9,081 nt of DNA from Porphyromonadaceae bacterium. Lineage in GTDB: Bacteria > Bacteroidota > Bacteroidia > Bacteroidales > Dysgonomonadaceae. Under the pieces are notes generated by a model. The model made no database searches. It was not told where the DNA came from and worked only from the letters and a program-made list of their open reading frames with translations. Both the position numbers and the translations under genes were made by a program. The stretch spans positions 625 through 9,705 of the forward strand of contig DPAC01000055.1 of assembly GCA_003517675.1 (NCBI GenBank). The letters run 5' to 3'. Shown piece by piece: positions 1 through 5,548 of this stretch (positions are counted from its first letter, which is position 1; each line of letters starts with the position of its first letter).

Positions 1-48
1 ATTGGTAATTGATTTATCGCATCGCCCCATCACCGGATCATCACATCA

Positions 49-1023
49 TTAAAAAGCGCTTCCCTTCAGTTTCAGCCCTGCAGACTCCTCAAGGCCGAAC
101 ATCAGGTTCATATTCTGCACAGCCTGTCCCGAGGCGCCTTTCACCAGGTTGTCGATGATGGAGGTGATATGGATGTATCCATTGTGGAACTCGATGTGCA
201 GCAATGCCTTGTTGCTGTTAACCACCTCTTTCAGGCTGATGCTCTTGTCAGAGACAAAGACGAACGGTGAGGAGGCATAGTACTCCTTGTACCGTTCAGC
301 CATCTCTTTCTCCGATATTGAGCCGAGCCACTTGGTGTAAACACTGGCGAAGATGCCGCGGGTGAAATCACCCCGCATGGGCACGAAATTGATCTGAGGC
401 AGATGGTTGCTCCCCGCCGCCCTCAGCGTGTGGCCAATCTCTTCCAGGTGCTGGTGCGTGAACGGTTTGTAGACCGAGATATTGTTGTCGCGATAGCTGA
501 AATGGGTGGTCTCACCGGGCTTCTTACCGGCACCGGTGGAGCCGGTGATCGCATGTACATGTATCTCCTCTTTCAACAGGTCATCAGCTGCCAGGGGCAG
601 AAGGGCCAGCATGATGGAGGTGGCAAAGCAGCCGGGGTTGGCTACATAATCTGCCTTGCGTATCTTCTCACGGTTCAGTTCACAAAGACCAAAACAGAAC
701 GCTTTCCCGTCAAAATGAGGGTCATTGCGGAAGTCGTTCCCCAGGTCGATGATCTTGCAACCCTCCGGCAGCGGCTTCTCCTGCAGAAAAGCACGTGAGC
801 GTCCGTGCCCCAGACAGAGAAAGATCACATCCGGCCGGTCGAAGGTTTCGCTGAACAGCAGCCCGGTTTCGCCCAGCAGATCGCGGTGTGTCTCTGCCAC
901 AGGCATCCCCACAGAGGTGCTGCTGATCACCGACTCAATCTCCACCTGTGGATGGCGCAGCAGAATGCGTAGCAGCTCTCCTGCCGTGTATCCCGTGCCC
1001 CCTGCAATGCTAACTCTGATCAT
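49..1023 (-). CDS. argC: N-acetyl(or N-succinyl)-gamma-glutamyl-phosphate reductase ArgC
   Basis: This cytoplasmic enzyme performs the NADPH-dependent reduction of N-acyl-glutamyl-5-phosphate to the semialdehyde, the third step of ornithine/arginine synthesis. The 324-residue protein opens with the dinucleotide-binding motif GGTGYTAGELLR (residues 8-19). The catalytic cysteine is C132 in ANPGCFAT, followed by the GSTGAGKKPG loop (161-170), a histidine-rich PFTHQHLEEI segment (187-196) that should carry the catalytic histidine, and the C-terminal DNLVKGASGQA block (291-301). Length fits the shorter Bacteroidota ArgC form. The ATG at 1021-1023 lies inside the 3' end of argG (14-nt overlap), so translation is probably coupled. 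In Bacteroides the pathway is known to use succinylated rather than acetylated intermediates through a succinylornithine transcarbamylase; which acyl group this protein uses cannot be read from the sequence. Identity is secure. Confidence 0.97.
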   Translation of the reverse strand: MIRVSIAGGTGYTAGELLRILLRHPQVEIESVISSTSVGMPVAETHRDLLGETGLLFSETFDRPDVIFLCLGHGRSRAFLQEKPLPEGCKIIDLGNDFRNDPHFDGKAFCFGLCELNREKIRKADYVANPGCFATSIMLALLPLAADDLLKEEIHVHAITGSTGAGKKPGETTHFSYRDNNISVYKPFTHQHLEEIGHTLRAAGSNHLPQINFVPMRGDFTRGIFASVYTKWLGSISEKEMAERYKEYYASSPFVFVSDKSISLKEVVNSNKALLHIEFHNGYIHITSIIDNLVKGASGQAVQNMNLMFGLEESAGLKLKGSAF

Positions 1024-2206
1024 GATCGTGAATGGTATAGAAGATTTTCAGTGGATTGGCCATCACTTTCGTGAATCCCACCACATCCTGTCCTGAGAAA
1101 GATTTATTGGATTCGCCATATTCACCAAACCGGGAGCTCATCAAATCATATTCGCTGGAGCAGCCCAGCACCGTGAAGTGGTAGGGGCGCAGCTCTACCT
1201 GCACCTCGCCGGTCACATACTGCTGCGTATCGGTGAGGAAAGTCTCGATGTTGCGCATCACCGGTTCCAGATACTGTGCCTCGTGCATCAGCTGTCCGTA
1301 CCAGTTGGAGAGCTGCTCTTTCCAGTAGAGCTGCTGTTTGGTGAGCACATGCTTTTCCAGCAGGTGATGGGCCTTGATGATGATCAGTGGTGCCGGTGCC
1401 TCGAAAGCAACCCGACCCTTGGTGCCGATGATGGTATCGCCCACATGCACGTCACGGCCGATACCATATCTGGACGCTGTTTTGTGAAGCTGGTGGATCA
1501 ATTCAACCGGCTTCATCTCCGTACCATTCAGCGACACCGGTTCCCCTTTTTCAAAGCCGATGGTGATCCGCTCAGCACCACTTGCTGTCACCTGTGAGGG
1601 GTAAGCCTCCTCGGGAAGGACACCGGATGACTTCAGGGTCTCCACCCCCCCTATGCTGGTGCCCCAGATGCCCTGGTTGATGGAGTATTTCGACTTCTCC
1701 CAGGAGAAATCGAATCCGCGCTCTTTCAGGTAGTCGATCTCCTGCTGACGCGTGAGAGCCAGCTCACGGATGGGTGCCATGATTTTCACATCGGGCGCCA
1801 ACACCTCAAATACCAGGTCGAACCGTACCTGGTCGTTTCCGGCACCAGTACTGCCATGTGCCACATATTGTGCCTCTACCTTCTTCACGTGATCCAGTAC
1901 CGCCATTGCCTGGAAGAAACGTTCAGAGCTCACGGAGAGGGGGTAAGTGTTGTTTTTTAACACATTCCCGAAAATCAGGTATTTGATGCCCCGTGTATAG
2001 TAATCCTCCACTGCATCGATGCAGGTGTGGGTGGTTGCACCCAACGTGAGGGCACGCTCTTCAATCTGCTTCGCCTCTACGGCAGTGAAGCCGCCGGTGT
2101 TCACAATCACGGTATGCACCTCCAACCCTTTTTCATGAATCAGCCAGGGTACACAAAACGAGGTGTCGAGGCCACCGCTGAATGCAAGTACTACTTTTTC
2201 TTTCAT
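1010..2206 (-). CDS. argG: Argininosuccinate synthase ArgG
   Basis: This cytoplasmic enzyme condenses citrulline and aspartate with ATP to form argininosuccinate, the penultimate step of arginine synthesis. The 398-residue protein has the N-type ATP pyrophosphatase loop AFSGGLDTS (8-16), the YPLSVSSERF segment (88-97), the citrulline/aspartate-binding block AHGSTGAGNDQVRFD (116-130), the IWGTSIGG motif (180-187) and GIGRDVHVGDTIIGTKGR (248-265). These last blocks differ somewhat from the proteobacterial versions (no NLWGRSIEGG-type wording), as expected for the Bacteroidota branch. Its ATG (2204-2206) overlaps the TGA of the upstream acyltransferase in an ATGA tetranucleotide, and its 3' end overlaps argC by 14 nt, so the three genes form one coupled unit. 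No promoter of its own is visible or needed. Identity is secure. Confidence 0.97.
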   Translation of the reverse strand: MKEKVVLAFSGGLDTSFCVPWLIHEKGLEVHTVIVNTGGFTAVEAKQIEERALTLGATTHTCIDAVEDYYTRGIKYLIFGNVLKNNTYPLSVSSERFFQAMAVLDHVKKVEAQYVAHGSTGAGNDQVRFDLVFEVLAPDVKIMAPIRELALTRQQEIDYLKERGFDFSWEKSKYSINQGIWGTSIGGVETLKSSGVLPEEAYPSQVTASGAERITIGFEKGEPVSLNGTEMKPVELIHQLHKTASRYGIGRDVHVGDTIIGTKGRVAFEAPAPLIIIKAHHLLEKHVLTKQQLYWKEQLSNWYGQLMHEAQYLEPVMRNIETFLTDTQQYVTGEVQVELRPYHFTVLGCSSEYDLMSSRFGEYGESNKSFSGQDVVGFTKVMANPLKIFYTIHDHDQS

Positions 2207-2820
2207 TTCTTAAACATTTTATTTTTTTTTCTGCTTTTGATAACTGGTTTTACCACCTTCTTGGCAAAGGGACTCGCTTCCTGTAACGGTTTAACCTTGG
2301 GATCGAACAGCAAGCCGGTGCAGAGGCACATCTTGTGGTTATTGCGCTGAAGGATATCATAATTGCGACACCCCTGGCATCCTTTCCAGAACTCCGCATC
2401 GTCGGTCAGCTCCGAAAAGGTGACCGGTTTGAAGCCCAGTTCGGTGTTCATCTTCATCACCGCCAATCCGGTGGTGATGCTGAAGATTTTGGCATTGGGG
2501 TAGAGCTTACGCGACAGATCGAAGATCTTCCGTTTGATTTTTTTTGCCAGGCCCTGGTTACGATAGTCGGGATGCACCACCAGACCAGAGTTGGCTACAA
2601 AACGCTGGTGACTGAAAGTTTCAATGTAGGCAAACCCCACCAGTCGTTCCCCGTCGAGGGCGATCACCGCCTTGCCGGCTTTGATTTTTTCCGCCACATA
2701 CTCTGCACTGCGACGTGCAATGCCGGTGCCACGCGCCTGCGCCGATTCATAGATCAGGTCGCAGATCTCCTGCGCGTACCCTATGTAGCTGCTATTGGCT
2801 ATATGAATTTCTACATTCAT
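2203..2820 (-). CDS. GNAT-family acyltransferase, probable N-acyl(succinyl)glutamate synthase of the arginine pathway
   Basis: This 205-residue GNAT acyltransferase heads the arg operon. The acyl-CoA pyrophosphate-binding motif A is VVHPDYRNQGLAKKI (81-95), followed by MKMNTELGFKPV (123-133), the usual GNAT beta6/7 region. After the fold comes a cysteine-rich tail with C148, C151, C165 and C167 (CxxC and CxC), then a basic end rich in Lys/Arg. The start is set at the ATG 2818-2820: an upstream in-frame ATG (2989-2991) would add 57 residues that look like translated intergenic DNA. The gene shares an ATGA overlap with argG. Acylation of glutamate is the one early pathway role without a classical candidate in Bacteroidota. 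From memory, high-throughput genetics in Bacteroides thetaiotaomicron assigned a similarly placed GNAT gene as the N-acylglutamate, probably succinylglutamate, synthase. The GNAT family is clear; the exact substrate is inference. Confidence 0.85.
   Translation of the reverse strand: MNVEIHIANSSYIGYAQEICDLIYESAQARGTGIARRSAEYVAEKIKAGKAVIALDGERLVGFAYIETFSHQRFVANSGLVVHPDYRNQGLAKKIKRKIFDLSRKLYPNAKIFSITTGLAVMKMNTELGFKPVTFSELTDDAEFWKGCQGCRNYDILQRNNHKMCLCTGLLFDPKVKPLQEASPFAKKVVKPVIKSRKKNKMFKK
2803..2820. promoter_or_regulatory. Dyad ATGAAT-N6-ATTCAT over the GNAT start codon (possible operator)
   Basis: A perfect 6+6 bp inverted repeat with a 6-nt spacer covers the first six codons of the GNAT gene. 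The half sites TGAAT/ATTCA are those of the E. coli ARG box, but that box has a 4-nt spacer, so the fit to ArgR is incomplete. It lies just downstream of a -7 element (2828-2835), where a repressor could block transcription. It could equally be chance codon use. Confidence 0.25.
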
Positions 2821-2827
2821 CCTAAAA

Positions 2828-2835
2828 CAAAGATA
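2828..2835 (-). promoter_or_regulatory. Candidate -7 element TATCTTTG, proximal promoter of the arg operon
   Basis: On the minus strand TATCTTTG matches the Bacteroidota -7 consensus TAnnTTTG exactly and ends 7 nt before the GNAT ATG. No TTTG or TTG is present at the -33 distance. Initiation here would give a nearly leaderless mRNA, so this competes with the distal element at 2988-2996. Confidence 0.35.
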
Positions 2836-2891
2836 ATATGAAATGGTTGTTGATTGACGCCGACAGACCGACGTGTAAAGCAGGTGAGATA

Positions 2892-2909
2892 CAGGCGTTG
2901 GATTGCCTG
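2892..2909 (-). other. Small hairpin CAGGC/GCCTG in the arg operon leader
   Basis: A 5-bp inverted repeat with an 8-nt loop lies 6 nt after the stop codon of the possible leader ORF (2916-2981) if the mRNA starts near 2982. The stem is short and no T-run follows it, so it is not a terminator by itself. It is recorded as possible leader structure only. Confidence 0.2.
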
Positions 2910-2915
2910 CATTTG

Positions 2916-2981
2916 TTAAAAGCATCGTCGGACCAGGTCTGTTGCTTTGCGGAAGTGTGTATGTGAAACAGTCATACTCAT
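2916..2981 (-). CDS. Possible 21-residue leader peptide upstream of the arg operon
   Basis: An ATG at 2979-2981 (second ATG two codons later) opens a 21-codon frame ending in TAA at 2916-2918, about 95 nt before the GNAT start. It begins just downstream of a full TAnnTTTGC element. The frame carries three arginines, including a tandem Arg-Arg at residues 18-19, followed by Cys-Phe-stop (…DLVRRCF). The Arg-Arg codons lie in sequence that can pair with a downstream segment: CAGACC (2936-2941 complement) with GGTCTG (2864-2869 complement), and CCGACG with CGTCGG. This resembles the logic of an attenuator, but no terminator hairpin with a T-run is visible, three arginines is a modest number, and such a short frame can occur by chance. 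There is no homology evidence. Confidence 0.18.
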   Translation of the reverse strand: MSMTVSHTHFRKATDLVRRCF

Positions 2982-2987
2982 TGCGAG

Positions 2988-2996
2988 GCAAAAGTA
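2988..2996 (-). promoter_or_regulatory. Candidate -7 element TACTTTTGC, distal promoter of the arg operon
   Basis: On the minus strand TACTTTTGC matches the extended Bacteroidota -7 consensus TAnnTTTGC at all fixed positions. A transcript from here would carry a leader of about 160 nt before the GNAT ATG. No TTTG lies at the expected -33 distance, which weakens the call. Confidence 0.4.
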
Positions 2997-3107
2997 ATCA
3001 AAATATTTGTAAATAGGGATGTTTAATGAAAAAAATCTATCCTTCAGCAGTGAAATCATACAATCTGTTGATAATACTGTTGAAACCCTATTTAATGAAT
3101 GTAAAAA

Positions 3108-3139
3108 TTTGTCTTTTTGATAGGTTTTTATTATTTTTG
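3108..3139 (+). promoter_or_regulatory. Bacteroidota-type promoter (TTTG-N20-TATTTTTG) of the radical SAM gene
   Basis: TTTG at 3108-3111 is separated by exactly 20 nt from TATTTTTG at 3132-3139. This fits the primary sigma factor consensus TTTG-N19-21-TAnnTTTG of the phylum. Initiation would fall near 3145, giving a 5' leader of roughly 90 nt before the ATG at 3234. The region is T-rich, so some chance matching is expected, but both elements and the spacing agree. Confidence 0.6.
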
Positions 3140-3233
3140 TTTTTCTGAACTGCATCACTTTCTCATCCATCCCTTTTTGACTGGATTTTTTGCCTTCAGT
3201 GGTTCATCAATAACATTATAATAACAATTCAAA

Positions 3234-4565
3234 ATGGAAACCAGGAAATACAGGAATTATATTCTTCGCAACTACAATGACTTGCCACAATTACAAAAAC
3301 TTTCCAATGAGGAGCGGGAAGCAATCAGGGTGGTGGGTCATGTACTCCCCTTTAAGTCTAACAATTATGTGGTGGAGGAGTTGATCAACTGGGACAATGT
3401 GCCCAACGATCCCATCTTCACACTCACTTTTCCACGCAAGGAGATGCTTGCCAGTGCACAATATGAGCAGGTGAAAAGATTGCTCGAAAGCAACGATGAG
3501 GCAGGATTGAAGAAGCAGGTAAATGATATTCGCCTCAAACTGAATCCCAACCCTGCCGGACAGGAACATAACGTGCCCTCCATCGATGGCATCAAACTGC
3601 ATGGGATGCAACACAAGTACCGTGAAACGGTGCTTTTCTTTCCCAGCCAGGGGCAGACCTGTCATGCATACTGTACTTTCTGTTTCCGCTGGCCTCAGTT
3701 CTCAGGAATGAATGAACTGAAGTTTGCCATGAAGGAGGCTGATCTGCTGCACCGTTATTTGAAAAAGCATACCAAGGTGAGTGATGTGCTCTTTACCGGA
3801 GGTGATCCGCTGACGGCAAAGGCCGGCATCCTGTCGGCCTATATTGAGCCCCTGTTGACAAAAGAATATGCGCACATCCATACCATTCGCATCGGATCTA
3901 AAACTTTGGGATACTGGCCCTATCGCTTCCTTACCGACAAAGATGCCGATGAGATGCTGCGACTGTTTGAAAAGGTGACCAGGGCAGGGAAACACCTTGC
4001 TTTCCAGGCTCATTTCAATCATCCCGTGGAGCTCTCCACCGATGCGGTTAAGCAGGCTATTGACCGGATCCGCAATACCGGTGCACAAATCAGAACGCAA
4101 TCGCCGTTGTTGCGGCATATCAACGATGATCCACAGGTGTGGGCAACGATGTGGAGAGAACAGGTCAACCTGGGACTGATCCCTTATTACATGTTCGTGG
4201 CACGCGACACCGGATCAAAAGCTTTCTTTGATGTGCCCCTGGAGAAAGCATGGAATATCTTTCGCAAGGCTTACAGCAACGTAAGTGGTGTGGCCCGAAC
4301 GGTACGTGGTCCCAGCATGAGTGCCAATTCGGGCAAGATTCAGATACTGGGTGTGACGGAGGTACAGGGGGAGAAAGTGTTTGTGCTTCGTTTCATTCAG
4401 TGCCGCAATCCCAACCTGGTGGATATTCCTTTCTTTGCGAAATATGATAAGAAAGCCACCTGGTTCGATGAGTTGGTACCCGCTTTTGGCGAAGAGCAAT
4501 TTTTCTTCCAGAAAGATAATCTGCTGGGGCATCATGACAAGGATACCGATTTTCTATGGGAATGA
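3234..4565 (+). CDS. KamA-family radical SAM/PLP aminomutase-like protein, substrate not lysine by active-site residues
   Basis: This 443-residue protein belongs to the lysine 2,3-aminomutase (LAM) family, enzymes that use a [4Fe-4S] cluster, SAM and PLP to move an amino group from C2 to C3. The cluster motif is C143-x3-C147-x2-C150, and R152 sits where LAM Arg134 binds the substrate carboxylate. Family blocks follow in order: LFTGGDPL (186-193), IRIGSK (218-223), AHFNHPVEL (259-267), RTQSPLLR (287-294), PYYMFVARD (317-325) and NSGKI (365-369), with K368 matching the PLP lysine Lys337. The two LAM aspartates for the lysine side chain (Asp293, Asp330) align with R324 and S361. It has its own promoter, its ATG follows an A-rich stretch, and no lysine-fermentation genes are nearby. 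EF-P lysine modification (EpmB-like) is unlikely for the same residues. The family is certain; the substrate is unknown, and an acidic amino acid is one possibility. Confidence 0.9.
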   Translation: METRKYRNYILRNYNDLPQLQKLSNEEREAIRVVGHVLPFKSNNYVVEELINWDNVPNDPIFTLTFPRKEMLASAQYEQVKRLLESNDEAGLKKQVNDIRLKLNPNPAGQEHNVPSIDGIKLHGMQHKYRETVLFFPSQGQTCHAYCTFCFRWPQFSGMNELKFAMKEADLLHRYLKKHTKVSDVLFTGGDPLTAKAGILSAYIEPLLTKEYAHIHTIRIGSKTLGYWPYRFLTDKDADEMLRLFEKVTRAGKHLAFQAHFNHPVELSTDAVKQAIDRIRNTGAQIRTQSPLLRHINDDPQVWATMWREQVNLGLIPYYMFVARDTGSKAFFDVPLEKAWNIFRKAYSNVSGVARTVRGPSMSANSGKIQILGVTEVQGEKVFVLRFIQCRNPNLVDIPFFAKYDKKATWFDELVPAFGEEQFFFQKDNLLGHHDKDTDFLWE

Positions 4566-4568
4566 ACT

Positions 4569-4587
4569 GAGAATGACAATCATTCTG
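4569..4587. promoter_or_regulatory. Palindrome AGAATGA-CAA-TCATTCT with Fur-box-like sequence
   Basis: A perfect 7-bp inverted repeat (4570-4576 and 4580-4586) with a 3-nt loop starts 4 nt after the radical SAM stop codon. The 19-nt stretch matches 15 of 19 positions of the classical Fur box GATAATGATAATCATTATC. As RNA it would form an AU-rich hairpin without a following T-run, so it could instead be an mRNA 3'-end structure. It is about 170 nt upstream of parA. Confidence 0.35.
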
Positions 4588-4650
4588 CTGATTTATCAAC
4601 AAAAAAGTGAAGCTTTTCATTAATTAACATAGTATTGTTTGAATTATTGC

Positions 4651-4659
4651 TTATTTTGC
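4651..4659 (+). promoter_or_regulatory. Weak -7-like element TTATTTTGC upstream of parA
   Basis: TTATTTTGC differs from TAnnTTTGC at one fixed position and lies about 100 nt before the parA ATG. No TTTG or TTG is at the right -33 distance. It is the best candidate in the 193-nt gap after the radical SAM gene; the rest of that gap (pyrimidine-rich around 4660-4720) shows nothing else clear. Confidence 0.25.
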
Positions 4660-4758
4660 CCCCCAAAAGTGCCCCTTTGAGAGCGTTCGGATCTTTTTCT
4701 CCGGCTTTCCCTCTCTTTTCTGTGATGAAAAAAGAAAGGTGGCTGTAAATGAGGTTAT

Positions 4759-5523
4759 ATGGGTAGAATCATTGCATTAGCAAATCAAAAAGGAGGGGTT
4801 GGTAAAACCACCACCACGATTAACCTGGCGGCATCACTGGCTGCACTGGAAAAAAAGGTACTTGTTGTGGATGCTGATCCGCAGGCAAATGCCTCCTCCG
4901 GATTGGGTATCGACATCAAACAGGTCAAGAACACCATTTATGAGGGTCTGATCGGGAAGTGCTCTCCGCAGGAGTCGGTGCACCGCACTCCGTTTGAAAA
5001 CATCGACATCATCTCTTCTCACATCAATCTGGTAGGGGCAGAGTTGGAGATGGTGCAGATGGAGAACCGGGAGAGAAGACTGCACGATCTGTTACTGCCA
5101 CTCAGCAATGCCTATGATTATATTCTGATTGACTGCTCTCCATCGCTGGGGATCATCACGGTCAACGCCCTCACCGCTGCCGACTCAGTAATGATCCCGG
5201 TACAATGTGAGTATTTCGCTCTGGAGGGGTTGAGCAAGCTGCTAAACACCATCAAGATCATCAAGTCGAAACTGAACAGACGGCTGGAGATTGAAGGATT
5301 TGTCCTCACCATGTATGACTCCCGTCTGCGTCTCCACAACCAGATCTATGAAGAGGTGAAGCACCACTTCAAGGAGTTGGTCTTCACCACCGTCATTCAA
5401 CGCAACATCACGCTCAGCGAGTCACAAAGTCATGCCAAGCCGGCTCTGATGTATGATGCCGGCTCTCGTGGGGCCATCAACCACATTCAACTGGCGCAGG
5501 AGCTTATCGAAAAAAATACCTAA
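4759..5523 (+). CDS. parA: Chromosome-partitioning ATPase ParA (Soj family)
   Basis: This Walker-type ATPase binds the nucleoid in its ATP form and, with ParB bound at parS, drives origin segregation. The 254-residue length is that of chromosomal Soj/ParA. The deviant Walker A KGGVGKTTT (11-19) keeps the signature lysine K11 and K16. The A' motif VVDADPQAN (36-44) has the catalytic aspartate D40, and Walker B is YILIDCSPS (121-129). There is no N-terminal helix-turn-helix, which argues against a plasmid type Ia ParA. The C-terminal part keeps the MYDSRLRLHNQ block (185-195) of the DNA-binding face. The ATG at 4759 is preceded by GAGG (4751-4754), a weak ribosome site. parB follows after 25 nt. 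Identity is secure. Confidence 0.96.
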   Translation: MGRIIALANQKGGVGKTTTTINLAASLAALEKKVLVVDADPQANASSGLGIDIKQVKNTIYEGLIGKCSPQESVHRTPFENIDIISSHINLVGAELEMVQMENRERRLHDLLLPLSNAYDYILIDCSPSLGIITVNALTAADSVMIPVQCEYFALEGLSKLLNTIKIIKSKLNRRLEIEGFVLTMYDSRLRLHNQIYEEVKHHFKELVFTTVIQRNITLSESQSHAKPALMYDAGSRGAINHIQLAQELIEKNT

Positions 5524-5529
5524 CTTTGC
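5521..5529 (+). promoter_or_regulatory. Perfect -7 element TAACTTTGC overlapping the parA stop codon
   Basis: TAACTTTGC fits TAnnTTTGC at every fixed position, and its first three bases are the parA stop codon TAA. It ends 19 nt before the parB ATG, the usual distance for a short-leader Bacteroidota promoter. The -33 region (about 5497-5501) lacks TTTG. It suggests that parB can be transcribed separately from parA. Confidence 0.45.
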
Positions 5530-5548
5530 ACCCATAACCCGATGAACG

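Larger units (their letters stand above)
2821..3233. other. Divergent intergenic region between the arg operon and the radical SAM gene
   Basis: This 413-nt stretch separates two divergently transcribed units. It holds two candidate -7 elements facing left (2828-2835, 2988-2996), a full promoter facing right (3108-3139), a small hairpin CAGGC/GCCTG (2892-2909) and a possible leader ORF (2916-2981). The part from about 3000 to 3233 is AT-rich and shows no convincing gene. Longer frames on the minus strand through it (to 2991 and to 3170) have no recognisable protein character. Confidence 0.7.

Noticed and set aside
1..48. Possible start of the next arg operon gene (such as argD) on the minus strand
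   Set aside because: One ATG-started frame (ATGGGGCGATGC…) stays open to the edge, but its few residues do not resemble an ArgD N-terminus and the segment may be spacer.
1178..1597. 139-residue plus-strand frame inside argG, and similar frames opposite argC, parB and mltD
   Set aside because: They lie wholly antisense to secure genes, lack domain features, and are expected in moderately GC-rich coding DNA.
2955..2970. parS-like half site TGTGAAACA in the divergent intergenic region
   Set aside because: Only 10 of 16 positions match the parS consensus, no better than chance in a 9-kb window.
2821..2991. In-frame N-terminal extension of the GNAT protein to an ATG at 2989-2991
   Set aside because: The added 57 residues resemble translated intergenic sequence and lie before the fold; the ATG at 2818-2820 gives a normal-length GNAT. 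The extension also overlaps a good -7 element.
2916..3170. 84-residue minus-strand frame across the divergent promoter region
   Set aside because: It has no recognisable motif, is encoded by very AT-rich DNA, and runs antisense through the best promoter in the window. Only its last 21 codons were kept as a possible leader.
4656..4758. Pyrimidine/purine-biased stretch before parA considered as an RNA leader or small RNA
   Set aside because: Only 4-bp stems could be found (for example CGGA/TCCG around 4688-4703), with no conserved riboswitch-like core that I recognise.
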